Below, piece after piece: positions 47,213 to 55,731 of a DNA stretch of 64,000 bases. The position numbers and the translations under genes are program-made. Source of the DNA: Chitinophagaceae bacterium (GTDB taxonomy: Bacteria > Bacteroidota > Bacteroidia > Chitinophagales > Chitinophagaceae); contig SCVJ01000042.1 in the NCBI GenBank assembly GCA_004322425.1, positions 62,001 to 126,000 of the forward strand, written 5' to 3'. The notes below the pieces were generated by a model, which had not been told where the DNA came from, searched no databases, and saw nothing but the letters and a program-made list of their open reading frames with translations. The first letter of the stretch is position 1. Each line of letters begins with the position of its first letter.

Positions 47213-49333
47213 TTAAAAAGGTCTTACTGGTTGTTTGGCTGGTTGCCAGAAAATTTCAGGCATCGGGCGTTGCAGTAAGTGTTGGTAATAAAAATTATAG
47301 GCTTCAGTTCTATTATGAATGCCTTTGGCAGCATTAACAGCGCCAATTCCGTGTCGTTCGGACGGATACACCATAAACTCAAAATGTTTTTTAAGATCTT
47401 GTAATTTATTAATAAGGGCCAAACTATTTTGCATGTGCACATTATCATCCGATGTGCCATGAACGATACGAAGTGTTCCTTTTAGTTTATCGGCATAATT
47501 CATTACTGAAGTAATTTTATAACCTTCTGGATTTTCTTTGGGTGTGTCCATAAATCGTTCGGTATAATGAGTGTCATAAAATTGCCAATCAGTTACCGAT
47601 GAATTTGCAATGCCGTGTGTAAAAACATCGGCGCCATACGTGAGTGCCATGCAAGTCATATAACCGCCAAAACTTCCACCAGTAATTCCAATTCGAGTTC
47701 CATCAACAAATGATTTTCCTTTCAACCAATTGCCACATTGCATATAATCTTCAATCTCATATTTTCCTAATTGACGGTGAATAAAATTCATTCCTTTTTT
47801 CCCAAAATGTCCGCTGCTGCGATTGTCAAATGCAACTTGTATCATTCCTTCCTGTGCCCACCAAAGTTCTTGAGCTGAAGTTTTCCAACTATCGTAAACG
47901 GTTCCAGCATTAGGACCTCCATAAATACTTACTAGCACCGGATATTTTTTTGTCGGATCGAAATTGATGGGGTATGTAATTTGCACCGGTAAATCAAACA
48001 ATCCATCTGCCGATTTTACACGAACCAATTCTTTTTTAGGCAATTCATACGCTGAAAATTCTTCGCCTTTTGTATTTCCCAATTCGCGAATTTGTTTTCC
48101 ATTTATATCCATCAACACCATTGTGGTTGGAGTTTGAAGATTGGAATACGTAGTAATAAAGTAGCTGTTGTTGGGCGAAAGATTAAAACCTGTGAAAGAA
48201 TTATCGCCAAAGGAAAGTCTCTTCAAATTTTTTCCGTCAAAAGAAGCTTGGTATAAATCCCAACGAGTCGAATTTTCCTTGCGGGCATTAAAGTAAATCA
48301 GCTTTGCTTTTTCATCCATTTTATAAATACTGCCAACGGTAAAATCGCCATTTGTAATTCTATTCATTTCTTTACCGTTTGCATCATGCAAATAATATTG
48401 AGCCCATCCAGACTTATCGGATTTTAAAATAAAATTTTTACCAGAAGGAAGAAATTCAATTCTGTCATCTTGATCTAAATCAATCCAAGTAGTTTGCTGT
48501 TCATCGTAAATTGAAGTTTTCTTTCCAGAATTTTTATCAATATCAAAAACAGTTAAGTGATCTTGTCCTCTGTTCATCCAAGAAATCCAAAGTTTATTTT
48601 CCGGAGTCCATAATGCGGCACCAAAATATTGATCATCTTTTTCATTAAAATCTGCCCAAATTGTTTTTTGTGTTTCAATGTTTACCAATCCAATTTTTAC
48701 TTCGGGATTTTTATCGCCCACTTTTGGATACGATTCATTTTCCAAATAACCGTGCTGCTCTTTAATTACATAAATGGGAAACGTAGGAACTTGAGAGTCA
48801 TCAAAACGCATAAAGCAAATTGATTTACTATCAGGGCTCCACCAAAAAGCTTTGTAGCGGCTTGCTCGTCCAAGTATTTCTTCAAAATAAACCCAGGAAG
48901 CATACCCATTTTTTATAAATTCACTTCCGTCAAAACTAAGTCGTGTGTCTATTTTTGTTTCGGCATTGCGGATGTATAAATCATTATTTAATGTATATGC
49001 CGCCAACGCACCATCAGGAGATTGTGTAAAATTTTTTGCACCCGCTGGAGCTGAAAAATCTTTTTTTATTTGCGGTTGTTCTGTTTTGTTTTCATATAAA
49101 ACGGCTTCACCAGTTTTAACATTTACCGAATACGATTTTGTTTTTCCATCACTTTCTCTACGCATTTCCGAAAAATGAGTATCATCTATCCATCCGCTAA
49201 TTTGCGGTAGAGGTTTACTCATATTAGTTGGCTTCATATTAAAAGCCTGTTCGTAACTCACTGCCTTTTTTTGTGCAAATGAAACCAAAGAAATACTAGT
49301 TGATAAAACAACTAACGCTACAAAATTTTTCAT
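47213..49333 (-). CDS. Prolyl oligopeptidase family S9B (dipeptidyl peptidase IV-like)
   Basis: 706 residues with a signal peptide ('FVALVVLSTSISLVSFAQ'). The N-terminal beta-propeller (DPPIV_N) includes 'FSPDGALAAYTLNNDLYI'-type blades and 'YFEEILGRASRYKAFWWSPDSKSICFMRFDDSQVP'; the glutamate in 'FEEI' is where DPP IV proteins bind the substrate amino terminus. The alpha/beta hydrolase domain has the nucleophile in 'GITGGSFGGYMTC', acid in 'HGTSDDNVHMQNS' and His in 'YPSERHGIG'. It likely removes X-Pro/X-Ala dipeptides in the periplasm. A TTG-N19-TAACTTTC promoter candidate lies upstream. Confidence 0.94.
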   Translation of the reverse strand: MKNFVALVVLSTSISLVSFAQKKAVSYEQAFNMKPTNMSKPLPQISGWIDDTHFSEMRRESDGKTKSYSVNVKTGEAVLYENKTEQPQIKKDFSAPAGAKNFTQSPDGALAAYTLNNDLYIRNAETKIDTRLSFDGSEFIKNGYASWVYFEEILGRASRYKAFWWSPDSKSICFMRFDDSQVPTFPIYVIKEQHGYLENESYPKVGDKNPEVKIGLVNIETQKTIWADFNEKDDQYFGAALWTPENKLWISWMNRGQDHLTVFDIDKNSGKKTSIYDEQQTTWIDLDQDDRIEFLPSGKNFILKSDKSGWAQYYLHDANGKEMNRITNGDFTVGSIYKMDEKAKLIYFNARKENSTRWDLYQASFDGKNLKRLSFGDNSFTGFNLSPNNSYFITTYSNLQTPTTMVLMDINGKQIRELGNTKGEEFSAYELPKKELVRVKSADGLFDLPVQITYPINFDPTKKYPVLVSIYGGPNAGTVYDSWKTSAQELWWAQEGMIQVAFDNRSSGHFGKKGMNFIHRQLGKYEIEDYMQCGNWLKGKSFVDGTRIGITGGSFGGYMTCMALTYGADVFTHGIANSSVTDWQFYDTHYTERFMDTPKENPEGYKITSVMNYADKLKGTLRIVHGTSDDNVHMQNSLALINKLQDLKKHFEFMVYPSERHGIGAVNAAKGIHNRTEAYNFYYQHLLQRPMPEIFWQPAKQPVRPF

Positions 49334-49355
49334 ATTTTTTTTAATTAAGGAGTTG

Positions 49356-49385
49356 GAAAGTTACAAGGAAATTTAATTTAGCCAA
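49356..49385 (-). promoter_or_regulatory. Putative promoter of the DPP IV-like gene
   Basis: On the minus strand, TTG, 19-nt spacer and TAACTTTC (one mismatch to TAnnTTTG), 22 nt before the ATG. Confidence 0.45.
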
Positions 49386-49441
49386 TACCGTTCGTAAATC
49401 AAATTGGAAAAGTTCTGGAAAGTTATTGTGCAAATAGAAAT

Positions 49442-51265
49442 CTATCTCACTTCTTGCATCTCCACTAATTTTTTATAAAAACCATTTTGAGCAATAAGAT
49501 GGTCGTGGCTACCGCGTTCAACAATTTGTCCTTTTTGTAAAACTAATATTTCATCGGCGTGGCGGATGGTAGATAATCTATGTGCAATTACAATGCTGGT
49601 TCTGTTTTGCATCATATTGTTGATGGCATCTTGCACCAATCTTTCGCTTTCTGTATCTAAAGAAGAAGTTGCTTCGTCCAAAATTAGGATGGGTGGATTT
49701 TTCAAAACGGCTCTGGCAATGGTTAACCTTTGTTTTTCGCCTCCGCTAAGTTTATTGCCGCGGTCGCCAATATTGGTGTTGTAACCCTTTTCTTTTTGAA
49801 TTATAAACTGATGGGCGTTTGCAATTTTAGCAGCAGAAATTATTTCTTCTTCGGTGGCATCTGGTTTTCCTAATTGGATATTATGGCTAATAGTATCGTT
49901 AAATAAAATGGGTTCTTGTGTTACAATACTCATTACATTTCTCACGGATTGCAATGAATAGTTTTTAATATTTATTCCATCAATCAATACTTCGCCGCTT
50001 GTAGCATCATGAAATCGTGGAATCAAATCGGCTAATGTTGTCTTTCCGCCACCCGAAGCGCCCACTAAGGCAATGGTTTCTCCTTTTTCTACAGTAAAAT
50101 TGATGTGGTCGAGAATGACTGAATCTCCATACGAAAAACAAACGTTTTTAAATTCAATCTTGTCATTAAAAAAGTTCAGTTGTTGCCCATTTTTATTTTC
50201 ATCAAGAAGAACGGGTGTTTGTAAAATTTCTTCAATTCTTCCAATAGCGGCCGTTCCTTTTCGCATATTGCTAAATGAAATAGAAAGCGCTTTAGCGGGA
50301 TTAATTAAGTTATAAAAAATTCCGAGATAACCAATAAATGTCGAAGCCTCCAAGGCAATTTCATTTTTGATAACCAAACTGCCGCCATAATAAAGTACCG
50401 CACAAAATAAGGTAACGCCCATTACTTCGGAAAGTGGCGAAGCTAAATCTCTACGGTAGCTGATATTATTTTTGGCTTGTAGCAATTCATTGTTTGTATT
50501 GAAAAATTTTGCTCTTAAAATTTTTTCAATGTTGAATGCTTTAATTACGCGCAAGCCACCCAAAGTTTCATCCAATGTGGCCAATGTTTCGCCATATTTG
50601 TTGGCTACTTGTTGGGATTGTTGTTTTAACGATTTTGTAATTTGTCCAATAACTAAACTCAGTACAGGTATTAGCAATAACAGAAATAAAGTAAGTTGAA
50701 AACTAAGCGCAAATAAAAAACCAAGTGTTACTATTATGGTCAATGGATCGCGCAACCAACCTTCCAAAGTTCCTACCACCGAATTTTCAATTTCGCTAAC
50801 ATCATTCGTCATTCGGCTCATTAAATCACCCTTTCTTTTTTCGTTAAAAAATCCAATCGGTAATCGAAGTACTTTGTCGTATAAATCTTCTCGAAACTGA
50901 TTGACGATTTTATTTTTTAGCGGATTCAAAACATAAAAAGACAAATAAAGAAATAGGTTTTTTAGAAAAATAAAAGTAATCATCAGCAAACAAATAAAAC
51001 CAAGTGTAGGAATTTTGCCGTGATCATTTACCCAGTTCTCCAAAAAAAATTTCACGCTTTGAATTAGCGTAGAACTTCCTTGTTTAATTTCAATTGTAGT
51101 AACAGAAAACGTTTTGGAGGTGCCAAAAATTAATTCCAAAAAAGGCATCAACATACCGATGGAAACAATGGAAAATACAATGCTTAGCACTGTAAAAAAA
51201 ACATACAAAACCACCTTTTTTTTATAGGCCGATAAGTAAGTAAAAATTCTAGAATATTTCCTCAT
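49442..51265 (-). CDS. MsbA-like ABC exporter (fused permease-ATPase)
   Basis: 607 residues. Residues about 1-340 form a six-helix exporter domain. The ATPase domain has Walker A 'GASGGGKTTLADLIPRF', Q-loop 'VTQEPILFND', signature 'KLSGGEKQRLTIARAVL', Walker B 'ILILDEATSSLD' and H-loop 'VIAHRLSTIRHADEI'. All catalytic residues are present. Length and pattern fit homodimeric MsbA-type lipid or lipid A exporters. With lpxC and lpxD in the same region, core lipid A export is plausible but not proven. Divergent from rbfA. Confidence 0.87.
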   Translation of the reverse strand: MRKYSRIFTYLSAYKKKVVLYVFFTVLSIVFSIVSIGMLMPFLELIFGTSKTFSVTTIEIKQGSSTLIQSVKFFLENWVNDHGKIPTLGFICLLMITFIFLKNLFLYLSFYVLNPLKNKIVNQFREDLYDKVLRLPIGFFNEKRKGDLMSRMTNDVSEIENSVVGTLEGWLRDPLTIIVTLGFLFALSFQLTLFLLLLIPVLSLVIGQITKSLKQQSQQVANKYGETLATLDETLGGLRVIKAFNIEKILRAKFFNTNNELLQAKNNISYRRDLASPLSEVMGVTLFCAVLYYGGSLVIKNEIALEASTFIGYLGIFYNLINPAKALSISFSNMRKGTAAIGRIEEILQTPVLLDENKNGQQLNFFNDKIEFKNVCFSYGDSVILDHINFTVEKGETIALVGASGGGKTTLADLIPRFHDATSGEVLIDGINIKNYSLQSVRNVMSIVTQEPILFNDTISHNIQLGKPDATEEEIISAAKIANAHQFIIQKEKGYNTNIGDRGNKLSGGEKQRLTIARAVLKNPPILILDEATSSLDTESERLVQDAINNMMQNRTSIVIAHRLSTIRHADEILVLQKGQIVERGSHDHLIAQNGFYKKLVEMQEVR

Positions 51266-51299
51266 GGGGTAATGCTGCCGTAGATGCGGTAAAAGTAGT

Positions 51300-51307
51300 T
51301 AATTTTG
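51300..51307 (+). promoter_or_regulatory. -7 element upstream of rbfA
   Basis: TAATTTTG, exact TAnnTTTG match, 52 nt before the rbfA ATG. No TTG at the -33 distance. Confidence 0.35.
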
Positions 51308-51359
51308 TTGTTGCATTATTGATTTTCAACAACTACTCGTATAGTTTAACGGATAACAA

Positions 51360-51728
51360 ATGGAAGAAGGAAAAAGACAAAAGCAAATTGCCGGTTTATT
51401 AAATGTAGAAATGAATGGCATTTTTCAACACTTGGGATTAACCATGATAGGTGGAGGAATGGTTTCAATTGCTTCTGTTCAGATTACACCCGACTTATTG
51501 GAAGCAAGATTTTATTTAAGCTTTTTTCAAGTAAAGGATGTGACAATCGCATTAAAAAAAATTGAAGACCGTCATCACGAAATAAAAAAAGAATTAACTT
51601 CAAAAGTGCGCCACCAATTGAGGAGCATGCCGGTATTAAAATTTTTTAGAGACGATACGCTGGATCAGGTCTTTAAAATAGAAGAGTTGTTTAAAAATAT
51701 AAAAGATCAACAGCACAAAGGAGAATAG
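51360..51728 (+). CDS. rbfA: 30S ribosome-binding factor A
   Basis: 122 residues, one KH-like domain. 'RQKQIAGLLNVEMNGIFQHL' and 'ISVASVQITPDLLEARFYLSFF'-type blocks, then 'VRHQLRSMPVLKFFRDDTLDQVFKIEELF', are RbfA hallmarks. It assists late 16S 5'-end maturation and 30S assembly, notably in the cold. A LolC/E-like permease gene starts 4 bp downstream, suggesting one transcript. Confidence 0.93.
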   Translation: MEEGKRQKQIAGLLNVEMNGIFQHLGLTMIGGGMVSIASVQITPDLLEARFYLSFFQVKDVTIALKKIEDRHHEIKKELTSKVRHQLRSMPVLKFFRDDTLDQVFKIEELFKNIKDQQHKGE

Positions 51729-51732
51729 CTTC

Positions 51733-52956
51733 ATGAATTTATTCTTTGCTTGGCGATATTTTAATTCAAAAAAATCTACTACTGCCATCAATGTTATTGC
51801 TTGGATTAGCATTGTAGCCATGACTTTTGGCACAGCGGCATTGATTTTAGTATTAAGTGTGTTTAATGGTTTTGAAGGATTGGTAAAATCACTCTACTCC
51901 TCTTTTTATACCGACTTAAAAATTTTTCCTGCTCAAGGAAAAGTATTATCGCTTACTCAAGATCAATTAAATAAACTAAAAGGTTTTTCGGGAGTAGAAA
52001 ATTACTCATTGATAGCTGAGGAGAAAGCATTGTTACAAAATGGTGAACAGCAATCTATCGTAAGTTTGAAAGGGGTTGATGAGAATTATCAATATGTGAG
52101 TGGCGTTGCAAAATCAATTATAAGAGGAACATTTGAATTGGGTGATGCCGAAAATGCAAAAATTGTTTTGGGTGCAGGAATCGAAAATGCAATCGGGGTT
52201 CAATCCGACAGAAATTTATTCCCTTTAGTAATTCATATTCCAAAAAGAACTACTGGAAACAACTTACAGCTGAATTCAAATATTGCGAGTGGTGTACTTA
52301 ATTCGTCGGGAGCATTTGCCATTCAACAGGATTTTGATAATAAATATGCCATTACAAATCTTGCTTTTGTAAAAGGAATGATGGGGATGGCAACCAATGA
52401 ATACAGCGCTGTAGAGATATCTACAACGGATGAAACAAATGCTGATGAGATAAAAAATAATATTGCACAGTTTTTAGGGAAAGAATATTTAGTGCTAACT
52501 CGGTTTGAGCAAAATCGAAATTTATATTCAATCATGCAGGCCGAAAAATGGGTAATTTTTGCAGTGCTCTGCCTTATTTTAATAGTGGCCGCTTTTAATA
52601 TCATTGGTGCTTTAACGATGCTGGTGTTGGAAAAAGAAAAAGACATTAGTGTATTATACGCATTGGGTGGAAGTACAAATTTTATTCAGAAAATATTTTT
52701 AAGTACAGGAATGTTATTAGCTGTAATTGGTGGAGCAATGGGAATGCTTTTAGCAACGGCTGTGGCTTGGTTGCAAGTTGAATATAAACTAATCCCTTTG
52801 CAGGGAGGATCATTTTTGATTAATTATTTTCCAGTACAATTAAAACTTTCCGATTATTTATTGGTGGGAATATCTGTAATTGTAATTGCTCTACTTGCCT
52901 CTTGGATTCCTTCGCGAAAGGCTGCTCTGCAAAAATTTTCTTTACGAAGCGAGTAA
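51733..52956 (+). CDS. FtsX-like permease, LolC/LolE type
   Basis: 407 residues with the MacB/FtsX topology: an N-terminal membrane helix ('VIAWISIVAMTFGTAALILVLSVFNGFE'), a periplasmic domain of about 220 residues, then three helices ('VIFAVLCLILIVAAFNIIGALTMLVLEK', 'GMLLAVIGGAMGMLLATAVAW', 'YLLVGISVIVIALLASWIPS'). 'NGFEGLVKSLYSSF' and 'SVLYALGGSTNFIQKIFLSTG' match lipoprotein-releasing LolC/E proteins. It probably extracts lipoproteins from the inner membrane with a LolD ATPase, not encoded here. It follows rbfA by 4 bp and converges on the transketolase gene. Confidence 0.86.
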   Translation: MNLFFAWRYFNSKKSTTAINVIAWISIVAMTFGTAALILVLSVFNGFEGLVKSLYSSFYTDLKIFPAQGKVLSLTQDQLNKLKGFSGVENYSLIAEEKALLQNGEQQSIVSLKGVDENYQYVSGVAKSIIRGTFELGDAENAKIVLGAGIENAIGVQSDRNLFPLVIHIPKRTTGNNLQLNSNIASGVLNSSGAFAIQQDFDNKYAITNLAFVKGMMGMATNEYSAVEISTTDETNADEIKNNIAQFLGKEYLVLTRFEQNRNLYSIMQAEKWVIFAVLCLILIVAAFNIIGALTMLVLEKEKDISVLYALGGSTNFIQKIFLSTGMLLAVIGGAMGMLLATAVAWLQVEYKLIPLQGGSFLINYFPVQLKLSDYLLVGISVIVIALLASWIPSRKAALQKFSLRSE

Positions 52957-52964
52957 AGTATTTA

Positions 52965-53798
52965 TTAATAATCTCCCAAAGTTTCTGGTAATTGAGCCAA
53001 AGCTTTTGCAAGCTGTTCGTCATTGGGTGCTACTCCGTGCCAATTATGATCGTTTTCCATAAAATCAACTCCTTTACTCATAATGGTGCGCATCATAATG
53101 GCAATTGGTTTTCCATTACCTACTTGTAATTTGGCTTTTTCTAAAACAGCTACAACATCATCCATATCGTTGCCATCCATTTCCAAAGTGCTCCATCCGA
53201 AAGCATCAAATTTTTGGCGAATATTTCCAAGTCCCATTACTTTTTCAGTAGGTCCATCAATTTGTTGGTTGTTCCAGTCAATTGTAGCAATTAAATTGTC
53301 AACTTTATGATGAGCCGCAAACATTATGGCTTCCCAAATTTGACCTTCGTTCAATTCTCCATCTCCATGAAGCGAGTAAACAATGTTTGTTTCTTTATTT
53401 AATTTTTTGGTTAAAGCAGCACCAATAGCAACACTCATACCTTGCCCCAAAGATCCAGAAGCAATTCTAACGCCGGGCAAATGCTCGTGAGTAGCAGGAT
53501 GGCCTTGTAAACGAGAATTGATTTTTCTGAAACTGCTTAGTTCTTTTATATCAAAATAACCAGAGCGAGCAAGTGTACTATAAAATACAGGAGAGATATG
53601 TCCATTGGAAAGTACAAAAATATCCTCGTTTGTTCCATCCATTGTAAATGCTGGATTGTGCTTCATAGCGTTAAAATACAAAGCAGTAAAGTAGTCTGCG
53701 CAACCCAAAGATCCTCCCGGATGACCCGAGTTAACTCCATGAACCATTCTTAAAATATCTCTTCTTATTTGCGATGCTATTTTTTTTAATTCTGGCAT
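52965..53798 (-). CDS. Transketolase N-terminal subunit
   Basis: 277 residues from the ATG at 53798 ('MPELKKIASQIRRDILRMVHGVNSGHPGGSLGCADYFTALYF'); the track start at 53873 adds 25 unrelated residues. It corresponds to the TPP-binding half of transketolase: 'GSLGQGMSVAIGAAL', 'SLHGDGELNEGQIWEAIMFAAHHKVDNLIATIDWNNQQIDGPT' (GDG...N TPP motif). The pyrimidine-binding and C-terminal halves are missing, as in split transketolases, where the second subunit is normally the next gene. Here the downstream neighbour is convergent and unrelated, so the partner must be encoded elsewhere. Two inverted repeats lie upstream. Confidence 0.92.
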   Translation of the reverse strand: MPELKKIASQIRRDILRMVHGVNSGHPGGSLGCADYFTALYFNAMKHNPAFTMDGTNEDIFVLSNGHISPVFYSTLARSGYFDIKELSSFRKINSRLQGHPATHEHLPGVRIASGSLGQGMSVAIGAALTKKLNKETNIVYSLHGDGELNEGQIWEAIMFAAHHKVDNLIATIDWNNQQIDGPTEKVMGLGNIRQKFDAFGWSTLEMDGNDMDDVVAVLEKAKLQVGNGKPIAIMMRTIMSKGVDFMENDHNWHGVAPNDEQLAKALAQLPETLGDY

Positions 53799-53814
53799 AA
53801 TATCTTGTTTATTA

Positions 53815-53837
53815 GTTAAACTATAAGTAAGTTTAAC
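53815..53837. repeat. Inverted repeat upstream of transketolase N gene
   Basis: Perfect 8-bp arms GTTAAACT/AGTTTAAC with a 7-nt spacer, 16 bp before the transketolase ATG. It could be a regulator operator or a leader hairpin; no family is assignable. Confidence 0.6.
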
Positions 53838-53858
53838 AATCAGAAGGATAATTTGATT

Positions 53859-53874
53859 TTTGCAAAAGTGCAAA
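53859..53874. repeat. Second inverted repeat in the same intergenic region
   Basis: Perfect 6-bp arms TTTGCA/TGCAAA with a 4-nt spacer (TTTGCAaaagTGCAAA). Typical size for a dimeric repressor site, but short AT-rich repeats also arise by chance. Confidence 0.45.
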
Positions 53875-53966
53875 TATTTTTTTAAAAAAATGAAGTTGTC
53901 CTTTTTTTAATCAAACCAGAGTACAGAAAATAAAAATCATGTTTCTCAAAAACCAAACCATTCGCT

Positions 53967-55061
53967 ATGATTTATTTAATCTTCCCCCTTATCCTCTCAT
54001 TCATTATTACGTTCATTTGTCTTCCCACTATTACTAAACTTTCAGAAGCCAGAATAGAGCGTATAAATGTTGAAGGAAAGAATAAGAATAAAAAATTAAG
54101 TAATGCTTTTGGCGGACTGGGAATTTTTGCCGGATTTATTTTAGCTACCCTTTTATTTATTTTCGAAAAGCAAAATTTGTATTTGAGCTTTATTGTAGCC
54201 GCCATTATTATTCAGTTTACTATTGGATTGATGGATGATTTAGTTGGATTATCGAATTTTAAAAAAACTCTTGGACAACTGATTGTTTCGTCCATTCTTA
54301 TTTTTGGTGGCGGACTTCAAATTTCTAGTTTACAAGGACTGTTCGGTATTGAAACTTTGCCCCAAATCATAAGCATTGCAATCAGCTATGCAACTATAAT
54401 TGGTATCATACAACTCGTAGATTTTGTGGATGACAAATATGGATTTGCAAGCATTTTGGGAATTCTTTCCACAAGCTTTTTCGCTGTGTTCTTTTTCTTA
54501 AATGGAGAAATGGTATTTGCAATGATGGCGTTGGCAATGGCGGGAGGCCTTTTTGCAACTCTGATTTATAATTATAAATCAATCAAATTGTGTATCGGAA
54601 ATTCTGGACTATTAGTGATGGGAATCGTTAATGCAATATTAGTTATGAAGTTTATTGGATTTTCCAGTGTTACTACAAGTAATTTTTCGGTTGGATCTTC
54701 TATAATAATTGCCATTGCAGTTTTACGAATTCCACTTGGAGATAAGCTTGTGTCGTGGTTTCGTAATTCTATTAATAAAGAAAAATTTTCTATAAAAACA
54801 CATATAATTTTACACGAAAAGGGAACTAGTCGAAATAAAACAACATTATTATTGTTTGGCGGAGGGTTGTTATTTATTTTACTTTCACTTTTTTTAGACT
54901 CGATTTTACCTCCAACTGTTGTTTTATTAATTCAAGTGTTAGTTGGAATTACAGTCTATAATTTTGTATCCCAATTGAAGTCAAAAAATGTTCTTGAATT
55001 TCTCAAGCAAGAGAAAGAAAAATTTATTAATCAAGAATTGAGTAAAGATGAGGCCGCTTAA
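53967..55061 (+). CDS. MraY/WecA-family membrane protein with substituted catalytic motifs
   Basis: 364 residues, about ten membrane helices. The first catalytic motif is intact ('IGLMDDLVGLSNFKKTLGQL', D90-D91). The second, normally NAFNLIDGIDGLAG, reads 'QLVDFVDDKYGFAS': the Asn is Gln149, D155 aligns with the first Asp and the second Asp aligns with Tyr158. The third, normally GDxGS, reads 'IGNSGLLVMG', replacing its Asp by N212. The cytoplasmic His motif (HxHH) reads 'HIILH'. The fold is that of polyprenyl-phosphate sugar-1-phosphate transferases, yet several residues needed for Mg2+ and sugar-nucleotide handling differ. It could be a pseudoenzyme, or act on another substrate. frr follows 79 bp later. 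Confidence 0.8.
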   Translation: MIYLIFPLILSFIITFICLPTITKLSEARIERINVEGKNKNKKLSNAFGGLGIFAGFILATLLFIFEKQNLYLSFIVAAIIIQFTIGLMDDLVGLSNFKKTLGQLIVSSILIFGGGLQISSLQGLFGIETLPQIISIAISYATIIGIIQLVDFVDDKYGFASILGILSTSFFAVFFFLNGEMVFAMMALAMAGGLFATLIYNYKSIKLCIGNSGLLVMGIVNAILVMKFIGFSSVTTSNFSVGSSIIIAIAVLRIPLGDKLVSWFRNSINKEKFSIKTHIILHEKGTSRNKTTLLLFGGGLLFILLSLFLDSILPPTVVLLIQVLVGITVYNFVSQLKSKNVLEFLKQEKEKFINQELSKDEAA

Positions 55062-55107
55062 ATTGAGTGGTTTCAAATCATTTTTAGCAGTATAATTTTG
55101 TATTCAG

Positions 55108-55115
55108 TAAATTTG
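55108..55115 (+). promoter_or_regulatory. -7 element upstream of frr
   Basis: TAAATTTG, exact TAnnTTTG match, 25 nt before the frr ATG; a second match TAATTTTG lies at 55093-55100. No TTG at ideal spacing for either. Confidence 0.45.
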
Positions 55116-55140
55116 GCATTCCAACATTTCATTTATTAAT

Positions 55141-55701
55141 ATGGAAGAACTTAATACTATTTTGCACAATGCGGGTGATCTTATGCACAAATCAATCAAT
55201 CATTTGGAAACGGAGCTTGTAAAAATTCGTGCTGGAAAAGCAAGCCCTCAAATAGTTGATGGAATTATGGTAGATTATTATGGATCGGCAATGCCATTGA
55301 ATCAGGTTTCAAATATTAGTGTTGTAGATGCCCGAACCTTGTCCATTCAACCTTGGGAAAAAAATATGTTGCAACCTATTGAACGTGCAATTAGTGCTGC
55401 AAATATTGGCATCAATCCTCAAAATGACGGAACAATCATTCGATTATTTCTTCCTCCATTAACAGAAGAAAGACGAAAAGAGCTTGTAAAAAAATGCTTT
55501 GCAGAAGGAGAACACTCAAAGATTTCAATTCGAACTATACGAAGAGATGCAATTGAAAATATAAAAAAGTTACAAAAGAATGGTTTGAGCGAAGATGCAA
55601 CAAAAGACGCTGAAGCACTTGTTCAAATTAGTACCGATAAATTCATAGCCGCAATTGAAAAACATTTAGTGACAAAAGAGAAAGAAATAATGTCTGTTTA
55701 G
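55141..55701 (+). CDS. frr: Ribosome recycling factor
   Basis: 186 residues, standard RRF length. 'DLMHKSINHLETELVKIRAGKASPQIVDGIMVDYYGSAMPLNQVSNISVVDARTLSIQPWE' and 'RLFLPPLTEERRKELVKKCFAEGEHSKISIRTIRRDA' are unmistakable, with the hinge and both helical arms present. With EF-G it splits post-termination ribosomes. A short terminator hairpin begins at the stop codon. Confidence 0.97.
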   Translation: MEELNTILHNAGDLMHKSINHLETELVKIRAGKASPQIVDGIMVDYYGSAMPLNQVSNISVVDARTLSIQPWEKNMLQPIERAISAANIGINPQNDGTIIRLFLPPLTEERRKELVKKCFAEGEHSKISIRTIRRDAIENIKKLQKNGLSEDATKDAEALVQISTDKFIAAIEKHLVTKEKEIMSV

Positions 55702-55722
55702 TTGAAAAGTTTCAACCTTTTT
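55701..55722 (+). terminator. frr terminator
   Basis: Six-base-pair stem GTTGAA/TTCAAC with a 4-nt loop, followed by CTTTTT. It starts at the last base of the frr stop codon and lies before the convergent EamA gene. AT-rich and therefore weak. Confidence 0.55.
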
Positions 55723-55731
55723 AAACAACAT

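Noticed and set aside
51333-51359. tRNA-like stretch 'CTCGTATAGTTTAACGGATA' resembling a tRNA 5' acceptor and D-arm
   Set aside because: No anticodon arm, T-arm (TTCRANNC) or matching 3' acceptor follows; the sequence runs straight into rbfA.
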